Source of the DNA: Sceloporus undulatus
Lineage: Eukaryota > Chordata > Lepidosauria > Squamata > Phrynosomatidae
Length of the DNA: 64,000 nucleotides
Direction of reading: 5' to 3'
Assembly (NCBI RefSeq): GCF_019175285.1
Contig: NC_056527.1
Span: forward strand, 71,225,275-71,289,274
A program made the position numbers and the translations under genes. This document shows positions 1 through 10,279 of this stretch, one piece after another (within the stretch, counting starts at the first letter, position 1; every line of letters begins with the position of its first letter). Below the pieces are notes generated by a model. That model had not been told where the DNA came from. It did no database searches and worked only from the letters and a program-made list of their open reading frames with translations.

Positions 1-240
1 GCTTTGATGTAGGGCTCCAACCTCCGCTGAGGGCAGGTGAATTGGAGGAACCTGGGAGGGACAGGAAAAAAAAGGTAGGGGTCCATGATCTGTTTAAATT
101 AAGACTTTCCCTTTGTGTGACTCAGATTCTGCAAAGACGTGGTCTAGGGTGCTTCTACCTTCGTTCTTTACAATAAACCTTTTTGTTTTACATTAAGTTG
201 TTGTGGATTTTTGGTCAGAGCAAATCCCAAGTCTCACAGC
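1..240 (+). other. Possible LTR-like fossil end (R/U5-like)
   Basis: This stretch precedes the CR1 copy and does not match it. It contains AATAAA at 172-177 followed by a T/G-rich segment, an arrangement common at the R/U5 junction of retroviral LTRs. No gag, pol or env is visible beside it. It could equally be ordinary unique sequence. If it is an LTR it is a fragment only. Confidence 0.25.
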
Positions 241-2627
241 TGCAGTCTCTTATGTCTCCTTTTTTGTGGATGGGGATGTATATTGATTGTTTCCTATCTA
301 CTGGCCATCTTATCTCAAGGCCTATCTCAAGGCCTAGCAAATTCCTCACTTGCCTGGAAGACAATTTCATGGTCCAAAAGGTGGAAAAGGCAACAAGGGG
401 GTCAGCTATTTTAGATCTGATCCTAACTAACAAGGATGACTTGGTTAATGGGGTGCAAGTGGTGGGATCATTAGGTGGAAGTGACCATGTTCTCCTGGAG
501 TTTGTAATACAGTGGAAAGGAGAAGCCAGGCATAGTCAGACACGCATCCTAGACTTTAGGAGAGCGGATTTCAGTAAACTTAGAGAAGTATTGAGAGCGA
601 TTCCATGGTCAGAAATACTAAAAAATAAAGGAGTTCAGGACGGATGGGAGTTTCTCAAAAGAGAGATACTGAAGGCACAATTTCAAACAGTTCCAGTGAG
701 AAAGAAAAACGGGAGGTGTCTCAAGAAACCAGGATGGATGACTAAGGAACTTTCAACCGAGCTAAGTTTGAAATGGAACATCTATAAGAAATGGAAAAAG
801 GGGGAAATCACAAAAAAGGAATTCAAAGAAATAGCAGGCATGTGTAGGGGTAAAGTCAGAAAAGCTAAAGCGCAGAATGAACTCAGGCTTGCTAGAGAGG
901 TTAAGAACAATAAAAAGGGCTTTTTTGGATATGTCCGCAGCAAGAGGAAGAAGAAGGAAACAGTAGGGCCACTTCGTGGAGAAGATTGCAAAATGCTAAC
1001 AGAAGACAGAGAAAAGGCAGAATTACTAAACACCTTCTTTGCCTCAGTCTTCTCAGAAAAAGAAAAGGGTGCTCAACCTGAGGATAATGGAGCAGAGGAC
1101 AGAATAGGGGAATTTCAGCACAGAATAAGTAAAGAGATAGTAGAGGAACACCTTATTAATCTAAATGAATTTAAATCTCCGGGACCAGATGAACTCCATC
1201 CAAGGGTATTAAAAGAACTGGCAAATGTAATATCGGAGCCATTGGCAATAATCTTTGAAAACTCCTGGAAAACAGGAGAGATCCCAGCAGACTGGAGGAG
1301 AGCAAACATTGTCCCCATCTTCAAAAAGGGGAAAAAAGAGGATCCCAACAATTATCGTCCAGTTAGTCTGACATCAGTACTAGGAAAGATTCTGGAGCAG
1401 ATCATTAAACAGAGAGTCTGTGAACATCTAGAAGGCAATGCCATAATCACAAAAAGTCAACATGGGTTTCAGAGAAACAAGTCATGCCAGACAAACCTAA
1501 TCTCTTTCTTTGATAAAATTACCAGCTTGGTAGATGAAGGGAATGCTGTGGATATAGTATATCTTGATTTCAGTAAGGCCTTCGACAAGGTTTCCCATGA
1601 CATACTTGCAAACAAGCTGGTAAAATGTGGGCTAGACAAAGGAACTGTTACATGGATCTGTAATTGGTTGACCGGCCGAACCCAAAGGGTGCTCAACAAT
1701 GGCTCCTTTTCATCCTGGAGAGAAGTGACCAGTGGGGTCCCACAGGGCTCTGTCCTGGGCCCAGTGCTATTCAACATCTTTATCAATGACCTGGATGACA
1801 GAATTGGGAGCATACTTATCAAATTTGCAGATGACACCAAATTAGGGGGAATAGCTAATAGCCCAGAAGACAGGATCAAGATTCAAAATGACCTGAATAG
1901 ACTAGAAAGCTGGGCCAAAGCTAACAAAATGAAATTCAACACAGAGAAATGTAAGGTATTGCACTTAGGGCGGAAAAATAAAATGCACAGATATAGGATG
2001 GGTGACACCTGGCTGAATGAAACTATGTGTGAAAGGGATCTAGGAGTCCAAGTGGACCACAAGTTGAACATGAGTGAACAGTGTGATGCGGCAGCTAAAA
2101 AGGCCAATGCTATTTTAGGCTGCATCAATAGAAGTATAGTGTCTAGATCAAGAGAAGTAATAGTGCCACTGTATTCTGCTCTGGTCAGGCCCCACCTAGA
2201 ATATTGTGTCCAGTTCTGGGCACCACAATTCAGAAAGGACATTGAGAAACTGGAGCGTGTCCAAAGGAGGGCAACAAAAATGGTGAAGGGTCTGGAAACC
2301 ATGCCCTATGAGGAACGACTTAGGGAGCTGGGGATGTTTAGCCTGGAGAAAAGAAGGTTAAGAGGTGATATGATAGCCCTGTTTAAATATTTGAAAGGAT
2401 GTCATATTGAGGAGGGAGCAAGCTTGTTTTCTGCTGCTCCAGAGAACAGGACCCAGAACAATGGATGCAAGCTCCAGGAAAAGAGATTCCACCTGAACAT
2501 TAGGAGGAACTTCCTGACAGTAAGGGCTGTTCGACAGTGGAATGCACTCCCTCGGAGGGTGATAGAGTCTCCTTCCTTGGAGGTCTTTAAACAGAGGCTG
2601 GATGGCCATCTGTCAGGGATGCTTTGA
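183..2627 (+). CDS. CR1 ORF2 remnant: endonuclease tail plus reverse transcriptase
   Basis: The open frame is 814 codons. Roughly the first 44 codons come from flanking DNA and are not CR1 protein, so the ATG at 183 is unlikely to be a real start. The endonuclease end is recognisable by the GGSDH motif near residue 99. The reverse transcriptase follows, with NYRPVSLTS near residue 389, [12 protein letters not shown] near residue 460, GVPQGSVLGPVLF after it, and the catalytic FADD near residue 546. The C-terminal region typical of CR1 (LGVQVDHKLN, then RRNFLTVRAVRQWNALP) is complete to the stop. Without the N-terminal endonuclease the protein could not complete target-primed reverse transcription alone. 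The frame is notable for lacking any stop, unlike the copy at 59-63 kb. Confidence 0.85.
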   Translation: MFYIKLLWIFGQSKSQVSQLQSLMSPFLWMGMYIDCFLSTGHLISRPISRPSKFLTCLEDNFMVQKVEKATRGSAILDLILTNKDDLVNGVQVVGSLGGSDHVLLEFVIQWKGEARHSQTRILDFRRADFSKLREVLRAIPWSEILKNKGVQDGWEFLKREILKAQFQTVPVRKKNGRCLKKPGWMTKELSTELSLKWNIYKKWKKGEITKKEFKEIAGMCRGKVRKAKAQNELRLAREVKNNKKGFFGYVRSKRKKKETVGPLRGEDCKMLTEDREKAELLNTFFASVFSEKEKGAQPEDNGAEDRIGEFQHRISKEIVEEHLINLNEFKSPGPDELHPRVLKELANVISEPLAIIFENSWKTGEIPADWRRANIVPIFKKGKKEDPNNYRPVSLTSVLGKILEQIIKQRVCEHLEGNAIITKSQHGFQRNKSCQTNLISFFDKITSLVDEGNAVDIVYLDFSKAFDKVSHDILANKLVKCGLDKGTVTWICNWLTGRTQRVLNNGSFSSWREVTSGVPQGSVLGPVLFNIFINDLDDRIGSILIKFADDTKLGGIANSPEDRIKIQNDLNRLESWAKANKMKFNTEKCKVLHLGRKNKMHRYRMGDTWLNETMCERDLGVQVDHKLNMSEQCDAAAKKANAILGCINRSIVSRSREVIVPLYSALVRPHLEYCVQFWAPQFRKDIEKLERVQRRATKMVKGLETMPYEERLRELGMFSLEKRRLRGDMIALFKYLKGCHIEEGASLFSAAPENRTQNNGCKLQEKRFHLNIRRNFLTVRAVRQWNALPRRVIESPSLEVFKQRLDGHLSGML

Positions 2628-2712
2628 TTTGGATTTCCTGCATTGCAGGGGGTTGGACTGGATGGCCCTAGTGGTCTCTTCCAACTCTATGATTCTATGA
2701 TTCTATGATCAT
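315..2712 (+). mobile_element. CR1 LINE, 5'-truncated, with open RT frame
   Basis: This CR1-family non-LTR retrotransposon begins inside the C-terminal part of the endonuclease domain and runs to the diagnostic CR1 3' end, tandem copies of ATTCTATG at about 2,688-2,710. Its left edge is placed by comparison with the longer copy at 59-63 kb, whose homologous sequence continues further 5' from about position 60,670. The 3' untranslated segment (2,628-2,710) is the sequence seen in reverse at many other places in the window. Truncation at the 5' end is normal for CR1 insertion. The absence of stops in about 2.3 kb suggests a recent copy. Confidence 0.95.
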
Positions 2713-2874
2713 TTTGTTCTCCATATCTGTTGACATATGTTGGTTAGCACTAGAGTTGACTCTATCAATGTAGATTGCAGCAGTTAAATTAGAATATCAT
2801 CTGTTACTAGAGACTTGTTTTTGTCCATTTTTCTTATTGTAGCCTTCACCTCGCTTTTTAGAATTTATGGTTCA

Positions 2875-2957
2875 TCTTCATATAATTGTAATCCCGCTTC
2901 AATCCGTAGGGAGAGGCGGAAAATATAAACACTATTATTATTATTATTATTATTCAT
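2875..2957 (+). mobile_element. LINE 3' tail (L2-like)
   Basis: A short segment reads TAATCCCGCTTCAATCC, then GGGAGAGGCGGAAAATATAAA and an ATT microsatellite. The same motif closes the L2 copy ending near 52,930. Only the 3' tail is present. Confidence 0.5.
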
Positions 2958-2989
2958 ATGGATCTTCGTTCCATGTGACCTTCATGTTG

Positions 2990-3790
2990 TCATCTCTTTT
3001 ATATAACTCTTTATTCCTTCCTGGTCTTGAATTATGTTATTTCTATTGTCACAGTGTCCTGGTCCTTGGTTTGAACTTTACTTTGATTTCCCAAATCTTG
3101 TCGAATAGGTCTCTCATTCTTTCCTTTTTGTTGTTTTTTTACATTGATTTCCCAAATCTTGTGGAATAAGTCTCTCATTCTTTCCTTTTTGTTGTTGTCT
3201 TTTATTTTTTCTGCATTGGTTGCTGTAGTAGTTTTCTTCACCTTTCCGCATTTGCTTCCATACTGTTGCATTCATAGTTCTTAGTTTATTCTTATCTCTT
3301 TTTTGTTTTATCTTCTTTCCTTTATTGCTTTTAACATTTTATCTGTTATCCATGGTCTCTTCACTTTTTGTTTGTTTGTTTGTTTGTTGGAAGTGTCTGT
3401 CTGCATTCCTCTTTTATTAAGTACGTGGCTTCAGACCGAAGCTCTTCCAGTTCACGGTCAATTATGATTAGTAAGTGCAAAACTGTTGCTAATATTGTCA
3501 ATGAATTATACAGAAATATTGTTTAAACCATATTTTGCTTTGATTACTGGTTTTGTTTTCTTCTTGAGTTTTACTCTTATTTTTGATATGAGTAATATGT
3601 GATCTGTACCACAGTCAGCACCTGGTCTAGTCTTGGCCAGCAGCATGGAGTTTCACTATCTTTTACTGCTAATTCTATAATCTATTTGGTTTTTGTGTTG
3701 GTCATGTGGTGATGTCCATGTGTATAACCTTCTTTCTGATTGTAAAAAAATGTGTTTGCAATTAATACGTCATTGGTGTCGCAAAAAACT
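2990..3790 (-). mobile_element. Probable RTE (BovB-like) LINE fragment
   Basis: Read on the minus strand, short translated stretches resemble RTE/BovB ORF2, including an RDLFHKIWEI segment like the family's RDLFKKI, and a segment near 3,690-3,785 resembling the BovB endonuclease region. A 53-60 bp segment is tandemly duplicated (about 3,077-3,130 and 3,140-3,194). The copy is decayed and no long frame remains. A protein search against squamate BovB would settle the assignment. Confidence 0.45.
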
Positions 3791-4039
3791 ACCAGAAGCT
3801 CACCTTCTTTGTTTGTTTGTTGCCTATTCCAAATCTGCCTGCTGCTTTTGATTCTTCTTTGCTTCCAATGTGGCAGCCAAAAAAGACCATTTTAGAGTTG
3901 GAAGCTTCAGCTCCTGCTGGGCCCAATCTAGCTTCCTTTACAGTCATGCGGCTGTATAACATAGAGGAGGAGTCCTCTGCCTCCTTACACACCATCTCAT
4001 TATAAGAATTCAAAAGCAATATGCAGGAGCCCTGGCAAC

Positions 4040-5108
4040 ACCATCATGTGTTTCCCAGTCTGCAATAGGTTCTCCCACACCTGTTGGGGTCCTGGGTGCC
4101 ATTGGGGCCAGAGATGGGAAGGAAGGGGGAGACCGAGAGTTTATGATCACATCTGCCCTCCTGGCAGAGTCCCAAACCTTATGGTAGGCATAGTGCCTGC
4201 AATGGCAATGGCAGAGGCCTCGTGGCAATGACTGCCCTGAGCAAGGGCATTAGATCTAGCAAAGGTTTCTTGCTGGCTGGAGAAAGAGGGCCCCTGGTAC
4301 TCACCCCTTATCCTGTGTCTTCTGGCTGGCTTGCCTCTCTGATCTTGCCTGTTTCAGGCGGGGCAGAGATGATGCAGAGAAACTCTGCCATGGCTTTTGG
4401 CTGCCTGTCCTCTGAACCCTGGCCCTAAACAGGCTGGGCAGAGGTGATGTGGAGAAACAGAGACATGGAGGGGATACCCCTCACCATCTGTTCCCATGGC
4501 TCCCATGTGCTGCAAAGCTGTTTGCAGAATTCTCCTGTGCTCCCACCATGAAAGGAGGCAGCTTTGGAGGAGAGGGAGAGTCACTGGCAAAGCCAAGGCC
4601 TTTCTCCAATCCTGGGAGCCCTTGCCATATTAGGTCTTTCTTCATGCTTCCAAGGCAGCAAGAGAAAACGAAGAGAAGAAAAGGACTGGAGTGGTTGTAG
4701 TGAAGAAGCTGCAGAGCAACAGCAAACACATCCTACTGGGTCTCCCTCTGAAGCCGGCTCCCTCAGTTGAGCCAGCAGACCCCGAGCTCGGGAAGCCTAA
4801 GCTAAGGATGATCCTTAACCAGTGCTCTTGAAGTCCTCTCCATAGCCACCCCCAAGGAAGGGGGGAAAGACAGGAGAGAGGAGAAGCAGAAGCAAGAACC
4901 AAGGCCAGGAGAACTCACAAACTGCTTTTGGCAAAAAGAAAAACTTCACTGGCTCGAAGAGACACATCCTGCTAGAAGCGTAGGCAGGAACAAGACTGAG
5001 GCCCAGGGGGGCTAGCTCCTCCCTATATAGGGGGCCGGTCTTTGTTCTATTGTCCCTGCCTACAGGAGAAAATTGGGAGGAGCTAACCCAGAATACAGGA
5101 GGTTAGGA
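4040..5108. other. Unassigned GC-rich intergenic or intronic stretch
   Basis: This segment is more GC-rich than its surroundings and has several short open frames that look like chance. Near 5,020 there is a TATA-like CCCTATATAGGG in a GC-rich setting. I recognise no protein domain and no repeat family. It may be an old repeat. No gene is supported. Confidence 0.3.
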
Positions 5109-5109
5109 C

Positions 5110-5258
5110 CCTGTCTGCTGGGAAATAAGTGTGATATATGATATGAGTAATTTTGTATGGCTAATGTTGGTATTGTTTGTTTGTATGTTTTTGTTTGTAT
5201 TGTCTTTTTTATGCATGAATATATATGTTTAATAAATATATTTTATAAAAAAAAGAAA
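5110..5258 (+). mobile_element. L1 3' tail fragment
   Basis: The T/G-rich segment with repeated TGTTTGT, ending in AATAAATATATTTTATAAAA, resembles the 3' ends of the better L1 copies at 10,620-10,715 and 53,050-53,207. No coding part remains. Confidence 0.4.
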
Positions 5259-6214
5259 TGAAAAGCAGTCTTCCAAGACAGAAACCAAAGATTGTAGGTT
5301 CAAATGGTATCCCACAGAGTTGTCCCAAGATGAGTTCCAAGTTCCACATCGGTGTCAGGCCAAACACTGGAGGATGGAGGTTGTTGTAGCCCTTTAGTAA
5401 TCTCTTCACCAAAGGACCCAGGAAGATTTCCCAAGGAGCTGAATGTTCAGAGGTGAAGTAACACCAGATCAAAGACAAGGATAAACCCCTCGTCACCAAT
5501 AAGCAGGATGTCCAGCCCATACCTGGTTAAGGTCTTGGAATGAGGAATACGGAGAGGTTCCAAGAAGTCTTGAAACTTCCTCCACTTGTGGAAGGTCAAT
5601 AAGCGGCAGCAATAACATCCCTGACAGCAATGAGCAAGGAAGCTATCAAGCAATCCTCCATGCAGTGAGGTTGACCGTGTCGAGATGTTTGACTAGGTCT
5701 TGGTAGAAGGTGAGCAAATCCACTTTGCATGGAAACAGAACGTAAACCCCTTGGCAAGCCACAGTTGCCAGGGCCACCATGGAGTGATGAAAGCACTCTT
5801 TTCTGATAAAGCTTGGCTATTATCCTTGTGAGAAGAGAGAAAGGAGAAAAAGCATACAAGGTGATGTGCACCAATAAAACAGGAAGTTATTTCTGTGTGA
5901 ACTTCTTTTGATGAGTCCAGGAGCAACAGTTTCTGCATTGACTCGGAAGCAAAGAGCTCCAGTACCAGAAAGCCCCAGCGACAGAAGATCAGTATCAGCA
6001 CTCTGTAATGGAGCATTAACTTGTGCAACAAATTTGACATCCTGCTGAGCACATCTACCAAGACACTGTCTTCTCCAGGAAAGCGTATGGTCGCAATTGT
6101 GATGTTTCTCTTGATGCATCCATCCCAGAACTGTTTATGAGATGGAGGAGAATCATAGTTCTACCCACCATATCACCTCCACCATATCAATGATATTGCT
6201 GGTCAAAACTTATA

Positions 6215-6469
6215 CAGTGGTGCCTCGGGTTACGAAATTAATTCGTTCCGCGGCCGCTTTCGTAACCTGAAAAGCCTTCGTAAGCCGAAAACCCATAGGC
6301 GCTAATGGGGAAAAAGCCGCGGCTCCGCCGCGGCTCCATTTAAAATAGCACCGGAGTTTTTTCGTAACCCGAAAAAACTTTCGTAACCCGAAACAATAAT
6401 TCCCTATGGGATTTTTTCGTATCCCGAAAAATTCGTAACCTGGGTATTTCGTATCCCAAGGTACCACTG
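6215..6469. mobile_element. Tc1/mariner-like MITE, family A
   Basis: This 255-bp element starts CAGTGGTGCCTCGGGTTACG and ends with its imperfect inverse, and is flanked by TA on both sides (6,213-6,214 and 6,470-6,471). Internally it repeats TTCGTAACCCG-type motifs in both orientations. The TA target duplication and CAGTG terminus fit the mariner/pogo group. It has no coding capacity. A sister copy lies at 10,026-10,279. Confidence 0.8.
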
Positions 6470-6871
6470 TACCACTTTGTTTTACAGGATCATCTCAAAA
6501 TCAAAGGAGTGGAATGCCTTCTCCACCATCAATAATGCCTCTCCCCACCCCAAAGACAGACCTTATCTGAAGAACTTGTCAAGGTACGCTCCCCATCCTG
6601 TCATCAATGTTTGTTATAATGAGGTTGTACAAAGTTGAGGGAGGTTCAGAGATGCCACTCTGAATGTTGAGTGCTTTTAAACATAACCAAAGGCAACGTA
6701 GGACAGTCCTCAGAATTGTGAGCCTTTCATTGAAAAGTCTTGAAAGGGATCAAAGTGAGAAATGAACCAGGCCTACAAAGGCCGCATTCACAGAATCATA
6801 GTTGAAAGAGACTCCCAGTCAACGTTTTCAGAACTGTCTGCCTGATGGTCTTCCTCTTATGTCTGCCAGAT

Positions 6872-6998
6872 TTATAGAATCACGTAGTTGGAGATGACAA
6901 GGACCATCAAGTCCAACCCTCTGCCATGCAAGAATACACAATGAAAGCAACCCCGGAAGATGCCTGTCCATCCTCTGTTGAAAAACCTCCAAAAAAGA
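6872..6998 (-). mobile_element. CR1 3'-end fragment
   Basis: The segment contains AGAATCACGTAGTTGGA and CATCAAGTCCAACCCTCTGCC, the reverse of the CR1 3' end. A further scrap with ACAGAATCATAGTTGAAAGA lies near 6,789. Both are diverged. Confidence 0.55.
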
Positions 6999-8249
6999 AG
7001 GTTGTCACCATGACAGACAAGATGCTTCTGTAACTGACGCTCTTGGAACTAAGGCCATCAGTTACACAAACATCATGGCTGTCATGGTGAGGCATTCAAG
7101 GTCAACTCTGACTAAACCCTTTTACTCCAGATATAGTAATTCTTCAGCTTACAATAACCATTACAGGTAGGACTATGTTTACCACTATGAAAACGAGGCT
7201 TGCCTGCAATAACATCTGGCCTATAAGCACCTTTAATGTCGAGAATGCTCTTATGCATGAATATTGATACTGTGGAGATGATATGGTGGGCAACAGCTTT
7301 GAAGCAGTCGCACCTGAAGTCAATAGCCAGACTGGAGAGAGCGAGACTGTGACCTTCAGAACTAGGGAAGACTACAATCTCACCCTCAGAAACATTTTCC
7401 TCAGAAGGTTGATCTGCTTTCATCCAAGCAGGGGAATGTTGTGCTTCCTCTGCTTCAAGGGTAAGGCAGCTGCTCTCATGGAACAGCTCTAGAGGCCTTG
7501 ATATCAGTAATGGTAGAACAATCAGGATTCAACTGTTCCTTTGGGACTGAGGGATGGCTCTGGTCCTTCTCCTTGGAGTGCTTTTTATAATGTATTTAAT
7601 GTCAAGTCATCAACTTCATTTGACCTCTAGGTCCCACCATAGGAGAATGCCTACACACCATCCCACTAGACCACACAGCCTTTGACACAGCTGAGATGGA
7701 TTCTACCAACAAATGTTTGGCTTCAGGGTAAGTGGAAGAGCTGATAGCTGGAAATGAAGTGGATTTCTAAACTCTTTCTGCAGCTTTCATACCAACAGAA
7801 GTGGATGGCTAAGAAGATGGCATCTGAGGCCTGAGGGCCTGCTCATAAAGGAGTGCCTTCAAATGTATAGCTCCCTGTATTGTCTCTTTTGAGGGGTAAA
7901 AACAATATAGGAGGTACAAGAGGCTTCACCCAGACAACCAAGACACTTATACCCTGCCAAGACTTTAGCACCACAGGAAACACACTTCTTGAAGGACAGC
8001 AATGAGTAAAGAAGCCTGGAAAGGAAGTACTGCTTTGACTGCCAACCGTAGGCAACCTGTATCCTAAGAGCCTGGTTAACTCCTCAGGCTGAATTGGCCA
8101 AAGGCAGATGTAACAACCAAAGCTAGATCGATTAATGTGGTTCCCATCAATGTTGATGCAGCGGCAGATAAAACAGAACTAGCTGTTTTGGTGGGAGCAT
8201 CTATATGGGAGTGCAGGAGGCAGCCTTTCTGCCAAAACACTTATGTAAT

Positions 8250-8418
8250 AGAATCATAGAATCATAGAGTTGGAAGAGACCGCAAGGGCCATCCAGTCCA
8301 ATCCCCTGCCATGCAGGAAATCCAAATCAAAGCATCCCCTACAGATGGCCATCCAGCCTCTGTTTGAAGATCTCCAGGGAAGGAGACTCCACTACACTCC
8401 GAGGGAATGCTCTAGAAG
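8250..8418 (-). mobile_element. CR1 3'-end fragment
   Basis: The reverse complement of the CR1 terminal repeat (AGAATCATAGAATCATAGAG) is followed by the standard CR1 3' UTR and the last codons of ORF2. It is truncated at about 170 bp. Confidence 0.85.
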
Positions 8419-8664
8419 TTTCCGAAAGATGTACTGGGAAGGGGCAGGCTAACCCATTTGTGTATGGCACAAAGATCACAAAGAAGAACCTATTTAATAA
8501 TACACAAAAATTTAAATTAATAAATTTCAAGTGCCAATTAGCATGTGATTATCAGTTGTTCTGCTGCCCTTGCAGTTATTGTCCAAAACACAAGAGGACA
8601 GAACCATGTTTCTTACGGAGCAACTGAATATAACTGTTTCTGCACATTCCACACTAATACCTGA

Positions 8665-8885
8665 ATACCTTAGACACTAAATCCTTTCTGATCTTGGAAG
8701 CTAAGCAGGGCCAGCCCTGATTAGTACTTGGATGGGCTATCAATGAATACCAGGTGCTGAAGGCTATATTTCAGAGGAAGGAATTGGCAAAACTACCTCT
8801 GAGTATTCCATGCCTAAGAAAACCCTATAAAATTAAGGGGTTGCTTTAATTTGATAAGTAACTTGAAGGCACACACAGACATATA
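8665..8885 (+). mobile_element. 5S-Sauria SINE
   Basis: The head (about 8,689-8,765) is derived from 5S rRNA: GATCTTGGAAGCTAAGCAGG, then TTAGTACTTGGATGGG and ACCAGGTGCTG, covering the internal polymerase III promoter region. The tail carries the Sauria motif ACTTGAAGGCACACACAGAC. 5S-headed Sauria SINEs are known from Anolis. The copy is moderately diverged and is not a functional 5S gene. Confidence 0.85.
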
Positions 8886-8973
8886 CTCCCACCACTCCCT
8901 TAGTTCTCTGTAAGTAAAAGACAGAAGTTAAAAATTGTCTGTTTTTGAATCTTGATCAAGATTCTATCAGAAA

Positions 8974-9851
8974 ATGCCTTTATGGGTATCACCAGAAGAA
9001 GGTTGGTTGGAAAAATGCAAGATGGCAGACGCAGAAAGACAATGGATTACTTTTAAAGCTCTAGTTAAGATAACAAAGGAAGGAGAAAGCAGAATGAAGC
9101 TAAGGTCGAGAGAGGAAATGGAAAATATAGGAATAAAAATACACTGGTTTAGATATAAGCAATTAATGGAGATAACAAAAAAAGAGTTAGAAAATATTGG
9201 AACAGAGGAATCCTCGAAGAAACTAGAAAATATAATTTTTGGAGAGACCAAGAAAAATATTTCTAATTTTTATGAATTGTTGTTGGAAAGAGAACTGGAA
9301 CAAGAGGCAGTGAAGGAAACAATGATAAAATGGAGCCAATATATAAACCGTAATATAATGTTGTATATGTGGCATTTAACCCCACTTAAATTGGCAAAGA
9401 TAAATAAGAATAAGAACTCAAATCCAAAATGTTGGAAATGTAAGATGAAAGAGGGATCCTACCTACATATGTGGTGGAGCTACAGGAAAGCTAAGTAGTA
9501 TTGGGAAATGATTCATATGGCAGTTATGGAATCTTGGGGATATTCTTCGATATGAAAGCGGAAATGTATTTATTAAATGTAACATCAGTAATACAGAAAG
9601 AGATGGAAAGTAAGTATTGGAAAATAATATTGTATATGGTAACATCAGCTAGACTACTTTATGGACAAAAATGGAAATCATCTCAGATACCGACAGAAGA
9701 AGAATGGATGGAAAAGTTGTTAGACATGAAAGAGTTAGATCTACTTACCAGAAATTTAAGAGGAGAAGACAATGGAGAGATTCAGGAAGATTGGAATTTA
9801 ATAATAAATTATTGGGAAAACAAGCTAGAGAGAAATAAGGATGAAAAATAG
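8974..9851 (+). pseudogene. L1 ORF2 C-terminal remnant
   Basis: Two consecutive open stretches (8,974-9,498 and 9,501-9,851) in different frames encode the region after the L1 reverse transcriptase. Visible motifs are KKNISNFYELLLERELEQE, MIKWSQYINRNIM, WHLTPLKLAKI and the CWKCKMKEGSYLHMWW zinc-knuckle-like block that marks the L1 ORF2 C-terminus. The shift near 9,498 breaks the frame. No endonuclease or RT catalytic region is present because of the 5' truncation, so the copy is dead. Confidence 0.8.
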
Positions 9852-10025
9852 ATAAGAAAACCCCCCCCGCAATGATAGAGAAAGGATGGGACAGGAAAAT
9901 AAGAAAGGAAAGAGAGATGAAGGAATATGTGTGTATAAAAGGGTATGATTAGATGTTAAGGAATAAGAAGAAGAATCTTTACATGTAAATATATAATGGG
10001 TAGTACAATTATGAGATATAAAGTA

Positions 10026-10279
10026 CAGTGCTCCCTCGGGTTACGAAATTAATTCGTTCCGCGGCCGCTTTCGTAACCCGAAAAGCCTTCGCAAGCCGAA
10101 AACCCATAGGCGCTAATGGGGAAAAGCCGCGATTTCGTGTGAAATAGCGCCGAAAAGCACCAAAATTTTTTTCGTAACCCGAAAAAACATTCGTAACCCG
10201 GAACAGTTATTTCCTATGGGATTTTTTCGTATCCCGGAAATTTCGTAACGTGGGTATTTCGTATCCCGGGGTACCACTG
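10026..10279. mobile_element. Tc1/mariner-like MITE, family A
   Basis: This is the second 254-bp copy of the family seen at 6,215-6,469, with TA on both sides (10,024-10,025 and 10,280-10,281) and termini beginning CAGTGCTCCCTCGGGTTACG. It lies in the 3' UTR of the surrounding L1, so it is younger than that insertion. Confidence 0.85.

Larger units (their letters stand above)
5270..8030 (-). mobile_element. DIRS-family retrotransposon fossil, old and heavily broken
   Basis: Minus-strand similarity to the younger DIRS copy at 20.4-26.2 kb is visible in three places and in the expected order: a tyrosine-recombinase piece at about 5,280-5,570, an RT/RNase H piece at about 5,590-6,150, and the cysteine-rich N-terminal gag segment at about 7,855-7,995. 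The copy has many breaks and is interrupted by a mariner-like MITE and by CR1 fragments. Inverted terminal repeats were not recognised. It is clearly older than the 20-26 kb copy. Confidence 0.7.

Noticed and set aside
4046-4902. Several overlapping frames of 60-90 codons
   Set aside because: No similarity, no codon bias and both strands are equally open, as expected by chance in GC-rich DNA.
8689-8765. 5S rRNA gene
   Set aside because: Only part of the 5S sequence is present, with substitutions, and it continues directly into a Sauria SINE tail.
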